Source: Roseiflexus sp034432635
Lineage (GTDB): Bacteria > Chloroflexota > Chloroflexia > Chloroflexales > Roseiflexaceae
Assembly: GCA_034432635.1 (NCBI GenBank)
Contig: DAOUBK010000034.1
Location: forward strand, 133,833 to 197,832
Reading direction: 5' to 3'
Length of the DNA stretch: 64,000 nucleotides
Numbering within the stretch: the first letter of the stretch is position 1; each line of letters opens with the position of its first letter. Made by a program: the position numbers and the translations under genes. Positions 26,498 to 35,535 of the stretch are shown one piece after another. The notes under the pieces were generated by a model. It was given only the letters and a program-made list of their open reading frames with translations, was not told the DNA's origin and did no database searches.

Positions 26498-27559
26498 TTG
26501 ACACCACACCATGCTATGCGTCGCCGTTTCGTTCCTGAATTGATCGGCGTGGTGACGATTATTGCGCTCGTCGCCATCGCCCGTCTCGGCTTCGAGTGGA
26601 AACAGGCGCTCGACAATGTAGACGCAATGATTGTCACCCCCGTCGTGCTTGCGCCGACACCCGAACCGGTGGGCAACGCACCTGTCATCATCGATGTTCC
26701 GGTTGCCGCAACGCCGACCGTCGCGCCAACGAGTGTGCCGGAAAATGGTGACCCGGTCAACATTCTGCTGCTCGGCGCCGATGCGCGTGTCGGCGAAGAG
26801 ATCAGTCGCACCGATGCGATCATCCTGCTCCACATCAATCCACGATCGGGTCGCGTCAGCATGCTCTCGTTCCCACGCGATCTGATAGTCGAGACGCCGG
26901 GGTTCGGACGGCGAAAGATCAACTCGGTCTATCCGATCGGTGAAACACGCCTCGGCAAGGGGTATGGCGCCGCACTGCTCAAACAAACCGTCTCGGATCT
27001 GGTTGGTGTGCCGGTTCACCACTTCGCGTTGATCAACTTCGAGGGTTTTCGCAAGGTGATCGATCTGGTCGGCGGCATCTCCATCGATGTTCCGAAAGCG
27101 ATTGATGACCCGCGTTATCCGGTCGATGCGTTTCCCGGCGATGTGCGCACCATGCAGGTGCACTTCGATCCGGGGGTGCAATGGATGGATGGGGAACGCG
27201 CGTTGATCTACGCCCGCACCCGTTACGCCGACAGTGATTTCGGGCGGAATCAGCGTCAGCAACAGATCCTGCTTGCACTGGTCGTGCGGGTGCGCGAACA
27301 AGGACTGTTGTCGCAGATCAACAAGATCGATGATTACACTGGCGCGCTGCGCGACTATGTGCGCACCGATGTGCCACGCAGCGAAATGATTCGGCTGGCG
27401 CGCGTTGCAACCCGGCTCGACCTCGATAATATCCAGCGGTATGCACTCGACTCGAAGATGATTATTACGCTGGGCAACCCCAATACCTTCACCGCCGATC
27501 CCGAAGCGGTGCGTAAAATTGTGGACCGTATGATTGCCGGCAACGCACCGGCGCCATAG
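26498..27559 (+). CDS. LytR-CpsA-Psr (LCP) family cell-wall ligase
   Basis: The 353-residue protein is read from TTG 26498 because GGAG lies 8 nt upstream; an ATG at 26516 lacks a ribosome site. One N-terminal membrane helix (about 15-32) is followed by a Pro/Thr-rich linker and an LCP domain (about 85-320): NILLLGADARVGEEISRTDAIILLHINP, SFPRDLIVETPGFG, KINSVYPIG and YARTRYADSDFGRNQRQQQIL, which contain the conserved Arg and Asp residues that bind pyrophosphate lipid substrates. LCP enzymes attach polymers to the cell wall. It lies 10 bp before murJ, pointing to a shared envelope role. Confidence 0.92.
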   Translation: MTPHHAMRRRFVPELIGVVTIIALVAIARLGFEWKQALDNVDAMIVTPVVLAPTPEPVGNAPVIIDVPVAATPTVAPTSVPENGDPVNILLLGADARVGEEISRTDAIILLHINPRSGRVSMLSFPRDLIVETPGFGRRKINSVYPIGETRLGKGYGAALLKQTVSDLVGVPVHHFALINFEGFRKVIDLVGGISIDVPKAIDDPRYPVDAFPGDVRTMQVHFDPGVQWMDGERALIYARTRYADSDFGRNQRQQQILLALVVRVREQGLLSQINKIDDYTGALRDYVRTDVPRSEMIRLARVATRLDLDNIQRYALDSKMIITLGNPNTFTADPEAVRKIVDRMIAGNAPAP

Positions 27560-27569
27560 GAAGGGCGCC

Positions 27570-29150
27570 ATGCCGGGCGCTTCGGGTACGGTTGTCCGTC
27601 GCGTTGTGGTTGCGGCGCTGCTGATTGCAGCCGGCAACATTGCCAGCCGGCTCATCGGCATGATGCGCGAAGCGATCATTGCAGGCTCATTCGGGCGCAG
27701 CGCCGATGTTGCCGCTTTCACCGTCGCCTTGACCGTTCCCTCCATTGTTTATGACCTGCTGGTGAGTGGCGCGATCAGCGCTGCCCTGGTGCCGGTGTTC
27801 AGTGCCTATGCTGAGGAAGATGAAGCTGCCTTCTGGCGCGTCGCTGCGACGGTCATCAACCTGGCGCTGGGAGCGATTGCGCTGGTGGTAGGTGTCCTCA
27901 TCTGGCAGACGCCGCTGGTGGTGACGCTGCTGGCGGGCGGTTTTGCAGCCGACCTGCGTGATCAGACCATTGTGATGACCCGGCTGCTGTTGCCAGCCGT
28001 TTTCTTTATGGGTCTCTCAGGGTTGATCACCGCGTTGCTCTACGCCCGGCAGCGATTTTTGCTGCCGGCGTTCACCACCAGCGCTTTCAACCTCGGAATT
28101 ATTCTGGGTGCGCTGCTGCTTCAACCATGGCTCGGTGTGCTCAGCCTGGTGGTCGGAGTGCTGATCGGCGCGCTGTTCCAGGTTGTGGTGCAACTTCCGG
28201 GTCTGCGCGATGCAATCCATATCCCGTTCCTGACGTTCGATCTGAACCATCCCGGCGTGCGTCGTATTCTTGTGCTCTATGCGCCTGTCGCGCTGGGGAT
28301 TGGTTTTTCGGTCGTTGGGATCGTCATCGACCGTCACCTCGCCTCGCGCCTGACACCGGACGCCATCCCGACCATGCGCTACGCCACGGCGCTGATCCAG
28401 TTCCCGCTCGGTCTGGTGGCGGCAGCCGTGTCGTTCGCCGTCCTGCCAACCCTCTCGCGCCAGGCGAGCGCCGGTGACGAAGAGGCATTCCGCGGCACGC
28501 TTGCGATGGGGATCAAGGTAGTGCTGCTGCTCATCCTGCCGGCCACCGCCGGTCTGGCAGCGCTAGCGGATCCGACAGTCGCGCTGCTCTATCAGCGTGG
28601 CGCGTTTGGCAGCGAGGACACACGGGCCACAGCGCGCGCGCTGTTGCTCTACCTGCCGGGACTACCGGCAGCCGCGCTCGATCAGATGATCCTGTTTGCG
28701 TTCTACGCCCGGCAACGCACGCTGACGCCAAATCTGGTGCAGGGGGCAGCGATTGTGATCTATCTGGCGACCGCGCTGCCGCTGCTGTTTTTGACGCCGC
28801 TGGGGGTGGCGGCGCTGATCCTGGCGAATGCTGCCCAGTGGATCGGTCATGCGCTGATCCTGTATCTCCTCTCGCGGCGACAGGTCGATCTCGGCGGGTT
28901 GCGCATTGGCGAGACCCTCGGAAAGTGCCTGGTCGCCTGCCTGGCACTCTTCGGGAGCGCCTGGCTGCTGAACAGCGCTCTGGCGTCCGCCGGACAGCTG
29001 GTTGCGCTGACCGTCGCCGGGGGTGTTGCAGCGCTGATGTATGCCGGGATATGTCTGGCGTTGCGGATCGAGGCGCTTAACTTTCTGATCGCAGCGCTGC
29101 GCCGACGGGTCGCACAGCGGCATGGCGCGAACGGTCAACGTATGTGGTGA
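27570..29150 (+). CDS. murJ: Lipid II flippase MurJ (MviN family)
   Basis: The start at 27570 (MPGASGTVVRRVVVAALLIAAGNIASRLIGMMRE) follows a GGAAGG ribosome site and gives 526 residues with about 14 transmembrane helices. The N-terminal GNIASRLIGMMREAIIAGSFG and VPSIVYDLLVSGAISAALVPVFS segments are typical of MurJ/MviN, the exporter that flips lipid-linked peptidoglycan precursor. It is directly behind the LCP gene. The frame ends 35 bp before the promoter of the manganese riboswitch. Confidence 0.95.
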   Translation: MPGASGTVVRRVVVAALLIAAGNIASRLIGMMREAIIAGSFGRSADVAAFTVALTVPSIVYDLLVSGAISAALVPVFSAYAEEDEAAFWRVAATVINLALGAIALVVGVLIWQTPLVVTLLAGGFAADLRDQTIVMTRLLLPAVFFMGLSGLITALLYARQRFLLPAFTTSAFNLGIILGALLLQPWLGVLSLVVGVLIGALFQVVVQLPGLRDAIHIPFLTFDLNHPGVRRILVLYAPVALGIGFSVVGIVIDRHLASRLTPDAIPTMRYATALIQFPLGLVAAAVSFAVLPTLSRQASAGDEEAFRGTLAMGIKVVLLLILPATAGLAALADPTVALLYQRGAFGSEDTRATARALLLYLPGLPAAALDQMILFAFYARQRTLTPNLVQGAAIVIYLATALPLLFLTPLGVAALILANAAQWIGHALILYLLSRRQVDLGGLRIGETLGKCLVACLALFGSAWLLNSALASAGQLVALTVAGGVAALMYAGICLALRIEALNFLIAALRRRVAQRHGANGQRMW

Positions 29151-29184
29151 AGAAGCGGTAACCCTCAACAGGCTGGAGTGTGAC

Positions 29185-29212
29185 TTGACGGCAGTGACTC
29201 TTCTGCTATACT
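29185..29212 (+). promoter_or_regulatory. Promoter of the riboswitch-controlled ATPase
   Basis: TTGACG (29185-29190), a 16-bp spacer and TATACT (29207-29212, preceded by TGC) form a strong promoter just before the aptamer. Confidence 0.7.
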
Positions 29213-29221
29213 CTACGTAAC

Positions 29222-29340
29222 AGATGGGGAGTAGCGCCCGGTTGTCCGGGTCGGGTAATCGTCACCACGGAAAGACATTTCCCGGTTGCCCGAATGAAGT
29301 TGCAAGACCATCGCCCGAAGAGCGGTGGTCTTTTCTTTTT
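29222..29340 (+). promoter_or_regulatory. yybP-ykoY (manganese) riboswitch with terminator
   Basis: The leader contains GGGGAGTAGC (29226-29235), the signature 5' part of the yybP-ykoY aptamer, followed by paired CCCGG/CCGGG segments and a GTCACCACGG internal element. It ends in an expression-platform hairpin in which AAGACCATCGC (29304-29314) pairs with GCGGTGGTCTT (29322-29332) followed by a U-rich run. Known members bind Mn2+ and turn on export proteins. The downstream P-type ATPase fits manganese or calcium homeostasis. The aptamer was recognised by eye; a covariance search would settle it. Confidence 0.8.
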
Positions 29341-29364
29341 CATCAGAAAGGGGAGGTTGCGAGT

Positions 29365-32112
29365 ATGAAACCTTCGGTTGCACAACCGGACCTCGATCAG
29401 CCGGTGTCTGCTCCATCGAATGGAGACCTGACGCTCACCCATCTCTGGCATGCTGTTTCCGCTACAGATGCTTTTGACCTGCTCCGCAGCACACCCGCCG
29501 GTTTGACCGCGGGTGAAGCCAGAAGACGTCTTGAGCGGTACGGTCCTAACGAGTTGCAGGAAGCGCGACGCATTTCGCCCTGGCAGATCCTGCTCGAACA
29601 GTTCAAGAATGTTCTGATCATCATTCTGCTCATAGCGACGGTTATTTCATTCTTCCTGGGGCATGGTCTCGAATCGATCGTTATTGCGATCATCGTACTG
29701 TTTGCCGTTCTCCTGGGTTTTGTGCAGGAGTATCGTGCCGAGCGCGCGATCGAAGCCTTGCGTCAGATGACGGCGCCGACCGCGACGGTGGTGCGGGATG
29801 GGGAAGAGGTGCGCCTCCCTGCGCGCGACCTGGTTCCGGGTGACGTTATTCTGCTGCACACCGGCGACCGCATCCCAGCAGATGCGCGCCTGATCGAAGC
29901 GATCAACCTCCAGGTCGAAGAGTCGGCGTTGACCGGCGAGTCTGTTCCGGTCGAAAAACATGTGCAACCACTGACGCACGACAACCTTCCCCTGGGGGAT
30001 CGGCGAAACATGGTGTACGCCGGCACATCGGTCACCTATGGACGTGGCAGGGCGCTGGTTGTCGCCACCGGTATGCACACCGAGTTTGGCAAGATCGCCC
30101 GCATGCTCCAGTCTGTCGAGACGGTGCGCACGCCGCTTCAGGAAAACCTGGATCGGGTCGGCAACGCGCTGGCGCGCGCAGCGTTTGTCGTTGTGGGGTT
30201 GATCGTGGCGCTTGGGCTTCTGCGCGGCCAGCCGGTGATTGATATGCTCATTTTTGGCATCGCGCTGGCGGTGGCAGTCGTGCCGGAAGCGTTGCCGGCG
30301 GTTGTGACCATTTCACTAGCAATCGGTGTGCAGAAGATGGCGAAACGCCACGCGCTCATTCGGCGCCTGCCGGCGGTCGAGACGCTGGGCAGCACGTCGG
30401 TGATCTGCACCGATAAGACGGGTACGCTGACGAAGAACGAAATGACGGTACGTACCGTATTCACTGCCGGTCAATCCTTTGCCATTTCCGGCGCGGGGTA
30501 CGCACCCGAAGGCGAATTCTTTCACGACGATCGCCCGGTAGCGCCACCTGAACCGTTGCTGCTCACCCTCAAAGCGGCTGCGCTTGCCTCCGATGCGCGT
30601 CTGCTGAAAAAAGATGCAGGGGGCTGGGCGATCAAGGGCGATCCAACCGAAGGCGCACTGATCGTAGCCGCAGCCAAAGCCGGTTTGTGGAAGGATACGC
30701 TCGACGCAGAACATCCCCGCATTCACGAAATCCCATTCTCGTCGGAAACCAAGCGCATGACCACCCTACACCAGACGGCGGAGGGTGCAACGGCATATGC
30801 CAAAGGCGCGCCAGAAGTGATCCTGGAAGGGTGCGATTTTGTCCTTTCCGCCAACGGCATTCAACCACTGGACGATGCCGGACGCGAACAGATTGTGTAC
30901 CAGGCGCAGGACATGGCGAGCCAGGCGCTGCGGGTGCTGGGTGTGGCATTCAAGCCGGACGCAACGCCGGACAATGCTGCGACCGGGATGACCTTCCTGG
31001 GACTGATCGGTATGATCGACCCGCCACGCCCCGAAGCGCGGGATGCGATCGCCACCTGCGTTCAGGCGGGCATTCGTCCGGTCATGATCACTGGCGACCA
31101 CCCGCTGACGGCGCAGGCAATTGCACATGACCTGCGATTGCTGGACGGCGGTCGCATCGTCACCGGCGCCGAACTGGAAGCCATACCCGATGAACAGTTG
31201 CAGCGGCAAGTCCAGAACATCGGCGTCTATGCGCGCGTCTCGCCGGCGCACAAACTGCGCGTCGTCACCGCGTGGCAGGCGAACGGTCATATTGTAGCGA
31301 TGACCGGCGACGGCGTGAATGATGCACCGGCGCTCAAGCGCGCCGATATTGGCGTTGCGATGGGCATCACCGGCACCGATGTGACCAAAGAAGCCGCGGC
31401 GATGACCCTGACCGATGACAACTTTGCCTCGATTGTCGCGGCGGTGGAAGAAGGGCGCGGTGTCTTCAGCAATATCAAAAAATATCTCATGTATCTGCTC
31501 TCGTCCAACATTGGCGAGATCGGATTGATGGCGGGCGCTACGCTGCTCGGTCTGCCTCTGCCACTCTCGGCGGTACAGATCCTCTACGTCAATCTGGCGA
31601 CCGACGGCTTACCGGCGCTGGCGCTGGCGGTCGATCCGCCGGAAGGGGATTTGATGAAGCGTAAGCCGCGCAATCCGCGTATCGGCATTTTTACCCGTCC
31701 GGTGGTGACGTTGATGACGCTCGGCGGCGTCTGGTCGGCACTGGTCAACCTGGGGCTGTTCACCTGGGCGCTGAATTCAGGGCGCGGGCTGGAGCAGGCG
31801 ATGACGATGACGTTCGTTTCGCTGGTGTTGATCCAATTCTTCAAAGCCTACAACTTCCGCTCTGATCGACACTCAGTGCTGCGGCGACCGTTTGCGAACA
31901 AGTGGCTCAACCTGGCGATCATCTGGGAAATGGTATTGCTCTCGCTGATCGTCTATCTCCCCTTCCTGCATGATGCGTTTGGCACCTATGCCCTGTCTGT
32001 GACCGACTGGTTGATCGTTGCGGGTCTGGCGGTGACGGTTGTGCCGGTGCTGGAACTTGCCAAGTGGATGGAGCGTCGAGGGTGGTTGGGCAGCATGGAC
32101 GCCGAAGCATGA
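29365..32112 (+). CDS. P-type cation ATPase (calcium/manganese-transporting type)
   Basis: Starting at MKPSVAQPDLDQ after AGGGGAGG, the 915-residue pump has the full P-type core: cation-transporter N-terminal domain (ARRRLERYGPNEL), TGES at about 190-193, VPEALPAVVTISLA in helix 4, phosphorylated D350 in DKTGTLT, hinge TGDHPLTA and TGDGVNDAP near residue 647, and about ten transmembrane helices. The helix 6 segment LYVNLATDGLPALALAVDPPE resembles calcium/manganese pumps (P2A). The yybP-ykoY leader suggests manganese efflux as at least one function. All catalytic residues are intact. Confidence 0.95.
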   Translation: MKPSVAQPDLDQPVSAPSNGDLTLTHLWHAVSATDAFDLLRSTPAGLTAGEARRRLERYGPNELQEARRISPWQILLEQFKNVLIIILLIATVISFFLGHGLESIVIAIIVLFAVLLGFVQEYRAERAIEALRQMTAPTATVVRDGEEVRLPARDLVPGDVILLHTGDRIPADARLIEAINLQVEESALTGESVPVEKHVQPLTHDNLPLGDRRNMVYAGTSVTYGRGRALVVATGMHTEFGKIARMLQSVETVRTPLQENLDRVGNALARAAFVVVGLIVALGLLRGQPVIDMLIFGIALAVAVVPEALPAVVTISLAIGVQKMAKRHALIRRLPAVETLGSTSVICTDKTGTLTKNEMTVRTVFTAGQSFAISGAGYAPEGEFFHDDRPVAPPEPLLLTLKAAALASDARLLKKDAGGWAIKGDPTEGALIVAAAKAGLWKDTLDAEHPRIHEIPFSSETKRMTTLHQTAEGATAYAKGAPEVILEGCDFVLSANGIQPLDDAGREQIVYQAQDMASQALRVLGVAFKPDATPDNAATGMTFLGLIGMIDPPRPEARDAIATCVQAGIRPVMITGDHPLTAQAIAHDLRLLDGGRIVTGAELEAIPDEQLQRQVQNIGVYARVSPAHKLRVVTAWQANGHIVAMTGDGVNDAPALKRADIGVAMGITGTDVTKEAAAMTLTDDNFASIVAAVEEGRGVFSNIKKYLMYLLSSNIGEIGLMAGATLLGLPLPLSAVQILYVNLATDGLPALALAVDPPEGDLMKRKPRNPRIGIFTRPVVTLMTLGGVWSALVNLGLFTWALNSGRGLEQAMTMTFVSLVLIQFFKAYNFRSDRHSVLRRPFANKWLNLAIIWEMVLLSLIVYLPFLHDAFGTYALSVTDWLIVAGLAVTVVPVLELAKWMERRGWLGSMDAEA

Positions 32113-32178
32113 CGCGATGGCGCAGTATCCCGGCATCCCGGCGCACTGGGGTGGGGGTCTTCCCGTCGCCAGCGGCTC

Positions 32179-32349
32179 AAGGGCGAACAGAACACATGAG
32201 CGTCAGGGGGCTTTACGGCATTGGGAGACGCTGGGTAGCCCTCACCCCCTGCCCCTCTCCGGTGTGCGGGAGAGGGAAGACCAGAACCACGCGCCAGGGT
32301 GTTCCGATGCGGCAGAAGTTGTGTCAGCTCATAGATGCTGTTCGCCCTT
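32179..32349. repeat. MITE-like repeat, copy A
   Basis: The element begins AAGGGCGAACAG (32179-32190) and ends with its exact complement CTGTTCGCCCTT (32338-32349), with inner ATGAGC/GCTCAT also inverted. It has a central palindromic segment (CCCTCTCC...GGGAGAGGG). Related copies lie at 57086-57255, 57719-57885 and, partly, 63846-63888. The rest of 32113-32516 is G+C-rich with short GGGCGGTCCGGGGT repeats and no gene. Confidence 0.7.
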
Positions 32350-32516
32350 AAACCTCCAGCAGGGGCGGTCCGGGGTAAGGGTCTTCCCGCTGCCGGCGGG
32401 GGCGGTCCGGGGTGGGGGCATCCCGCCCTGCGACGACCCATCGGCGCGCCGCCGGCGGGTCGTCGCACGCAGCACGCAGATGTGAACGATACCCTTCTTT
32501 GAGCAAGAGTTGGATA

Positions 32517-33152
32517 TTACAGGCGCTCCTGCCCGGTTCGCTGGTCGATGGGGATGCGCTCCCACGCCGTGTTGACCTGGGCGCGGGTTGCCTCGAGCGA
32601 ACCGCTGTTGTCGATCACGACATCCGCCTGCGCCGCCCGGCTTTCCTGCGGCGGCTGAGCGGCGATGCGCATCCGCGCTTCGGCTTCGCTCATGCCGCGC
32701 GTTTCCATCATGCGGCGCAGTTGCTGATCTGGGGTGCAGGTCACCACCCAGATCGCATCGCATACCTGTTTCCAGCCGGCTTCCAGGAGTTTAACGGCAT
32801 CGATTACCGCGACCTGCGCACGCGCTGCAACCTCATCGAGCCACGCCAGGATGCGTGCATGAACCGCAGGATGCACAATCTGCTCCAACCGCCCCAGCGC
32901 TTGCGGATCTGAGAACACAATTGCCCCCAGCCGCTGCCGGTCGATCGGTCCGCCCGGCGCCACCAGGATCGCCTCGCCGAAGGCTTCGATGATCGCCTGA
33001 TAGACCGGTTCACCTGGTTGTTGCACCTGTCGGGTCACCTGATCGGCGTCGATCACCGCCGCGCCGCGCTCCTGAAGCATCGCCAGCACGGTGCTTTTGC
33101 CACAGGCGATGTTGCCGGTCAGACCGATCAGATAGAGACCTTTGTACGGCAT
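32517..33152 (-). CDS. coaE: Dephospho-CoA kinase
   Basis: This 211-residue P-loop kinase makes coenzyme A in the last step of CoA synthesis. It has the P-loop GNIACGKS (residues 13-20), VIDADQVTRQV (the conserved DAD/DAH region), IVHPAVHARI (lid) and VVTCTPDQQLRRM...RMRIAAQ near the C-terminus. The canonical G-x-G-K-S is intact. It lies 6 bp downstream of the deaminase-CYTH gene, so the two are co-transcribed. Confidence 0.95.
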   Translation of the reverse strand: MPYKGLYLIGLTGNIACGKSTVLAMLQERGAAVIDADQVTRQVQQPGEPVYQAIIEAFGEAILVAPGGPIDRQRLGAIVFSDPQALGRLEQIVHPAVHARILAWLDEVAARAQVAVIDAVKLLEAGWKQVCDAIWVVTCTPDQQLRRMMETRGMSEAEARMRIAAQPPQESRAAQADVVIDNSGSLEATRAQVNTAWERIPIDQRTGQERL

Positions 33153-33158
33153 ACCGCC

Positions 33159-35150
33159 TCACTGTTCAACGCTCGCCAGTTCGAGTTCAACGTACTCCTG
33201 CCTGATCAGGGCATCTTCAGGAACGCTGAAGCGCTGCAGCAGTTCGCCGATGAGTTCCACCTTGTGCTCGGCGTCCTTCCGACTCCAGGTACGGCTCTTG
33301 ATCTCCAGATACGGACCAGGGCGCGCATGCCCGACCAGGGTGTCGAGATTGACCGCAAAATCGGCGTCGCGGTACTGAATGCGCCAGCGGCGGCGGCGCT
33401 TTTCGATCTCGACGATCCGATCCGGCTGGAAGTACTCGCGGTAGAAGCGCAGGGTGCGGTCGGCGAGGGCAGTGTAGCGGGCGCGACCGAACAGGATCGC
33501 CGACTGGTATTCGCCACGCAGCGCAGGCGCCATCAGGGTGATGGTGTACTTCGGCTCGACGCGCGCGCCCGGATCGGTGCGGTGGTCTTCGCGAATGCGA
33601 ATGCGCCCGCGCTCTTCGTCGTCCCACAGGAAGTAAGTATCGTACTGGGTGCGTTCACTCGCCTTGGTAATGGTAATATCGGGTTCGGAGAGCGATTGAA
33701 CGACAAGTTCGGCGGTCTGCGGGTCGATCAGCGCCTTCGCCTGCACCTCGAAAATCTCGGATTGCTGCACGCCGCCGATTGCCAGGATTTTGTCGAGCAG
33801 GTTGTCTTCCCGCGCAGCCAGGAATACATCGATCCGGTCGGCGATCATCTGCGCGCGGCGCAGCACATCCTGCTCGTCGATCGTCAGCAGCGTCTGATTG
33901 CGCAGAAGGAAGCGCCCATCCACAAGCACATCGCGCACATCCGCCGAGCGCGCGCCATAGACCAGGTGTGAGTAGAGGGCGTCGGGTGCGTAGTGATAAC
34001 GTGGCGCAGAGTGGAGCCGCCCCAGCGCGACAACCGCAATGTCGGCGCGTTTCCCCGCTTCGAGCGATCCGATCAGGTGATCGAGATGGATCGCCCGCGC
34101 GCCGGACGATGTGGCCAGCGCCAGCGCATCGCGCGCCGGCACCGCCGTCGGATCGCCGCTCACCCCTTTCGGCAACAGGGCAGCCAGGTGGATTTCGGTG
34201 AACATATCCTGATCATCGTTCGAGGCCGGTCCGTCGGTACCCAGACCAACGCGCAGACCGGCTTCAATGAAGCGCTGAATGGGAGCGATGCCGCTGGCAA
34301 GTTTCAGGTTCGACGATGGGCATGGAACAACGCCGACGTGTCCCTCCCGCAGCAAGCGGATATCATCCTCGGTCGCGTGGACGCAGTGCGCCGCGATGCA
34401 CTTGCCATCGAACGCACCGACACGCCTGGCGTAGCGGATGGGGCTCACCTCGTGCTCCCGACGACTCTCCTCGACCTCGCGTTCGGTTTCCGAGAGATGG
34501 GTGACCAGCGGCACGCCGTAGCGCCGACAGAGCGCAGCCGCTTCGCGGTAGATCGTATCGGTGCAGGTGTAGGGTGCGTGGGGCGCAATGGTGGGAATGA
34601 TCCGCTCATGCCCGAACCAGTGTTCGATGAACAGACGCGCACGCTCCAGGCCTTCATCGAACGACGCTGCATCAGGGGTGGGCAGGCGCATCACCGTCTG
34701 CCCGCAGATCGCGCGCATGCCGGCCAGATCGGCAGCGCGGGCAACCTCTTCCTCGAAGTAGTACATATCGACGAAGGTTGTCGTTCCGCCGCGGATCATC
34801 TCGGCGCACGAGAGTTGCGTGCCGGTGAAGACAAACTCCGGATCGACAAAGCGGCTCTCGACCGGGAACATATACCCGAAGAGCCAGACATCGAGTTGTT
34901 GATCGGCGACCAGACCGCGCAGCAGGCTCATCGGCACGTGCGCATGGGCATTGATCAGTCCGGGAATAATCGCGCATCCCTGACAATCGACGGTTTCGCG
35001 CGCGCTGAAGCGTGCCGTGAGGTCGGCGGAAGGACCGGCGGCGACAATCTCGTTGCCGCGCACGGCCACCGCCCCATCGAGAAAGACGCGCCACGCGGAG
35101 TCCATGGTCACGACCGCGCCACGAACAAGCAGAATATCGACGGTCTCCAT
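33159..35150 (-). CDS. MTA/SAH-deaminase-type amidohydrolase fused to a CYTH domain
   Basis: The start METVDILLVRGAVVTM at 35150 gives 663 residues. Residues 1 to about 450 are an amidohydrolase of the methylthioadenosine/S-adenosylhomocysteine deaminase group: H69 and H71 in NAHAHVPMSLLRG, the metal/substrate segments APHAPYTCT, VTHLSETEREVEES, IAAHCVHA and GLGTDGPASNDDQDM, all intact. The C-terminal about 205 residues form a CYTH (adenylate cyclase/triphosphatase) domain: EIFEVQAKALI in place of the usual E-x-E-x-K, QYDTYFL, GRIRIRE, PKYTITL and GPYLEIKS. I do not know of a described enzyme with this order. A triphosphate substrate or nucleotide regulation is possible; both functions are inference. 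Confidence 0.85.
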   Translation of the reverse strand: METVDILLVRGAVVTMDSAWRVFLDGAVAVRGNEIVAAGPSADLTARFSARETVDCQGCAIIPGLINAHAHVPMSLLRGLVADQQLDVWLFGYMFPVESRFVDPEFVFTGTQLSCAEMIRGGTTTFVDMYYFEEEVARAADLAGMRAICGQTVMRLPTPDAASFDEGLERARLFIEHWFGHERIIPTIAPHAPYTCTDTIYREAAALCRRYGVPLVTHLSETEREVEESRREHEVSPIRYARRVGAFDGKCIAAHCVHATEDDIRLLREGHVGVVPCPSSNLKLASGIAPIQRFIEAGLRVGLGTDGPASNDDQDMFTEIHLAALLPKGVSGDPTAVPARDALALATSSGARAIHLDHLIGSLEAGKRADIAVVALGRLHSAPRYHYAPDALYSHLVYGARSADVRDVLVDGRFLLRNQTLLTIDEQDVLRRAQMIADRIDVFLAAREDNLLDKILAIGGVQQSEIFEVQAKALIDPQTAELVVQSLSEPDITITKASERTQYDTYFLWDDEERGRIRIREDHRTDPGARVEPKYTITLMAPALRGEYQSAILFGRARYTALADRTLRFYREYFQPDRIVEIEKRRRRWRIQYRDADFAVNLDTLVGHARPGPYLEIKSRTWSRKDAEHKVELIGELLQRFSVPEDALIRQEYVELELASVEQ

Positions 35151-35210
35151 ACGTTGCTTTGCGCTCCTTACGCTTGCGCAGGCGCAGCGCAAGCCCTACG
35201 GCGATCCCGA

Positions 35211-35492
35211 TCAGCAGTCGTCGAGTCGCAGCGCGAAGGGTAGTCGCGCCGTTAGCGCCTGCATGATGGTTGATAGTTCGATGCCGCCGTCGGCATAGTC
35301 GCGCTTCCCCCAGTACGGCGGCGATGTCATGACAGTATCGATGCTCGACGCGGGAAACTGCTCCAAAATGATCTGAGCATCGCCGAGCAGAAGCAACGGT
35401 CGAAGGCGCGTATCACCGAGATAGGCTTCGACCGCTGCGCGGTGATTCCTGGTAATAATCGGTTCGATAACGTATGACGGTACAGAGTCCAT
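35211..35492 (-). pseudogene. Truncated DNA methyltransferase (N-terminal fragment)
   Basis: The 93-residue frame from ATG 35490-35492 contains LLLLGDAQIILEQFPASSIDTVMTSPPYWGKRDYADGGI, matching the first part of amino-group DNA methyltransferases (GDA motif, then the catalytic TSPPYW). After GGIE the match stops and the frame ends 24 residues later; the SAM-binding and target-recognition regions are missing. Ribosome site and reading frame of the fragment remain open. It is a 5' fragment left by deletion, inside the sua5-coaE gene series. Confidence 0.65.
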
Positions 35493-35535
35493 GGTTCTCT
35501 TGAACGTCTTCTCCCTGCTGTCGCAGCAGCACCGT

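Noticed and set aside
26492..27745. Open frame of 417 codons opposite the LCP and murJ genes
   Set aside because: Crosses the boundary of two conserved genes on the other strand and shows no family signature.
33993..35243. Open frame of 416 codons opposite the deaminase-CYTH gene
   Set aside because: Antisense shadow; the opposite frame has all amidohydrolase metal motifs.
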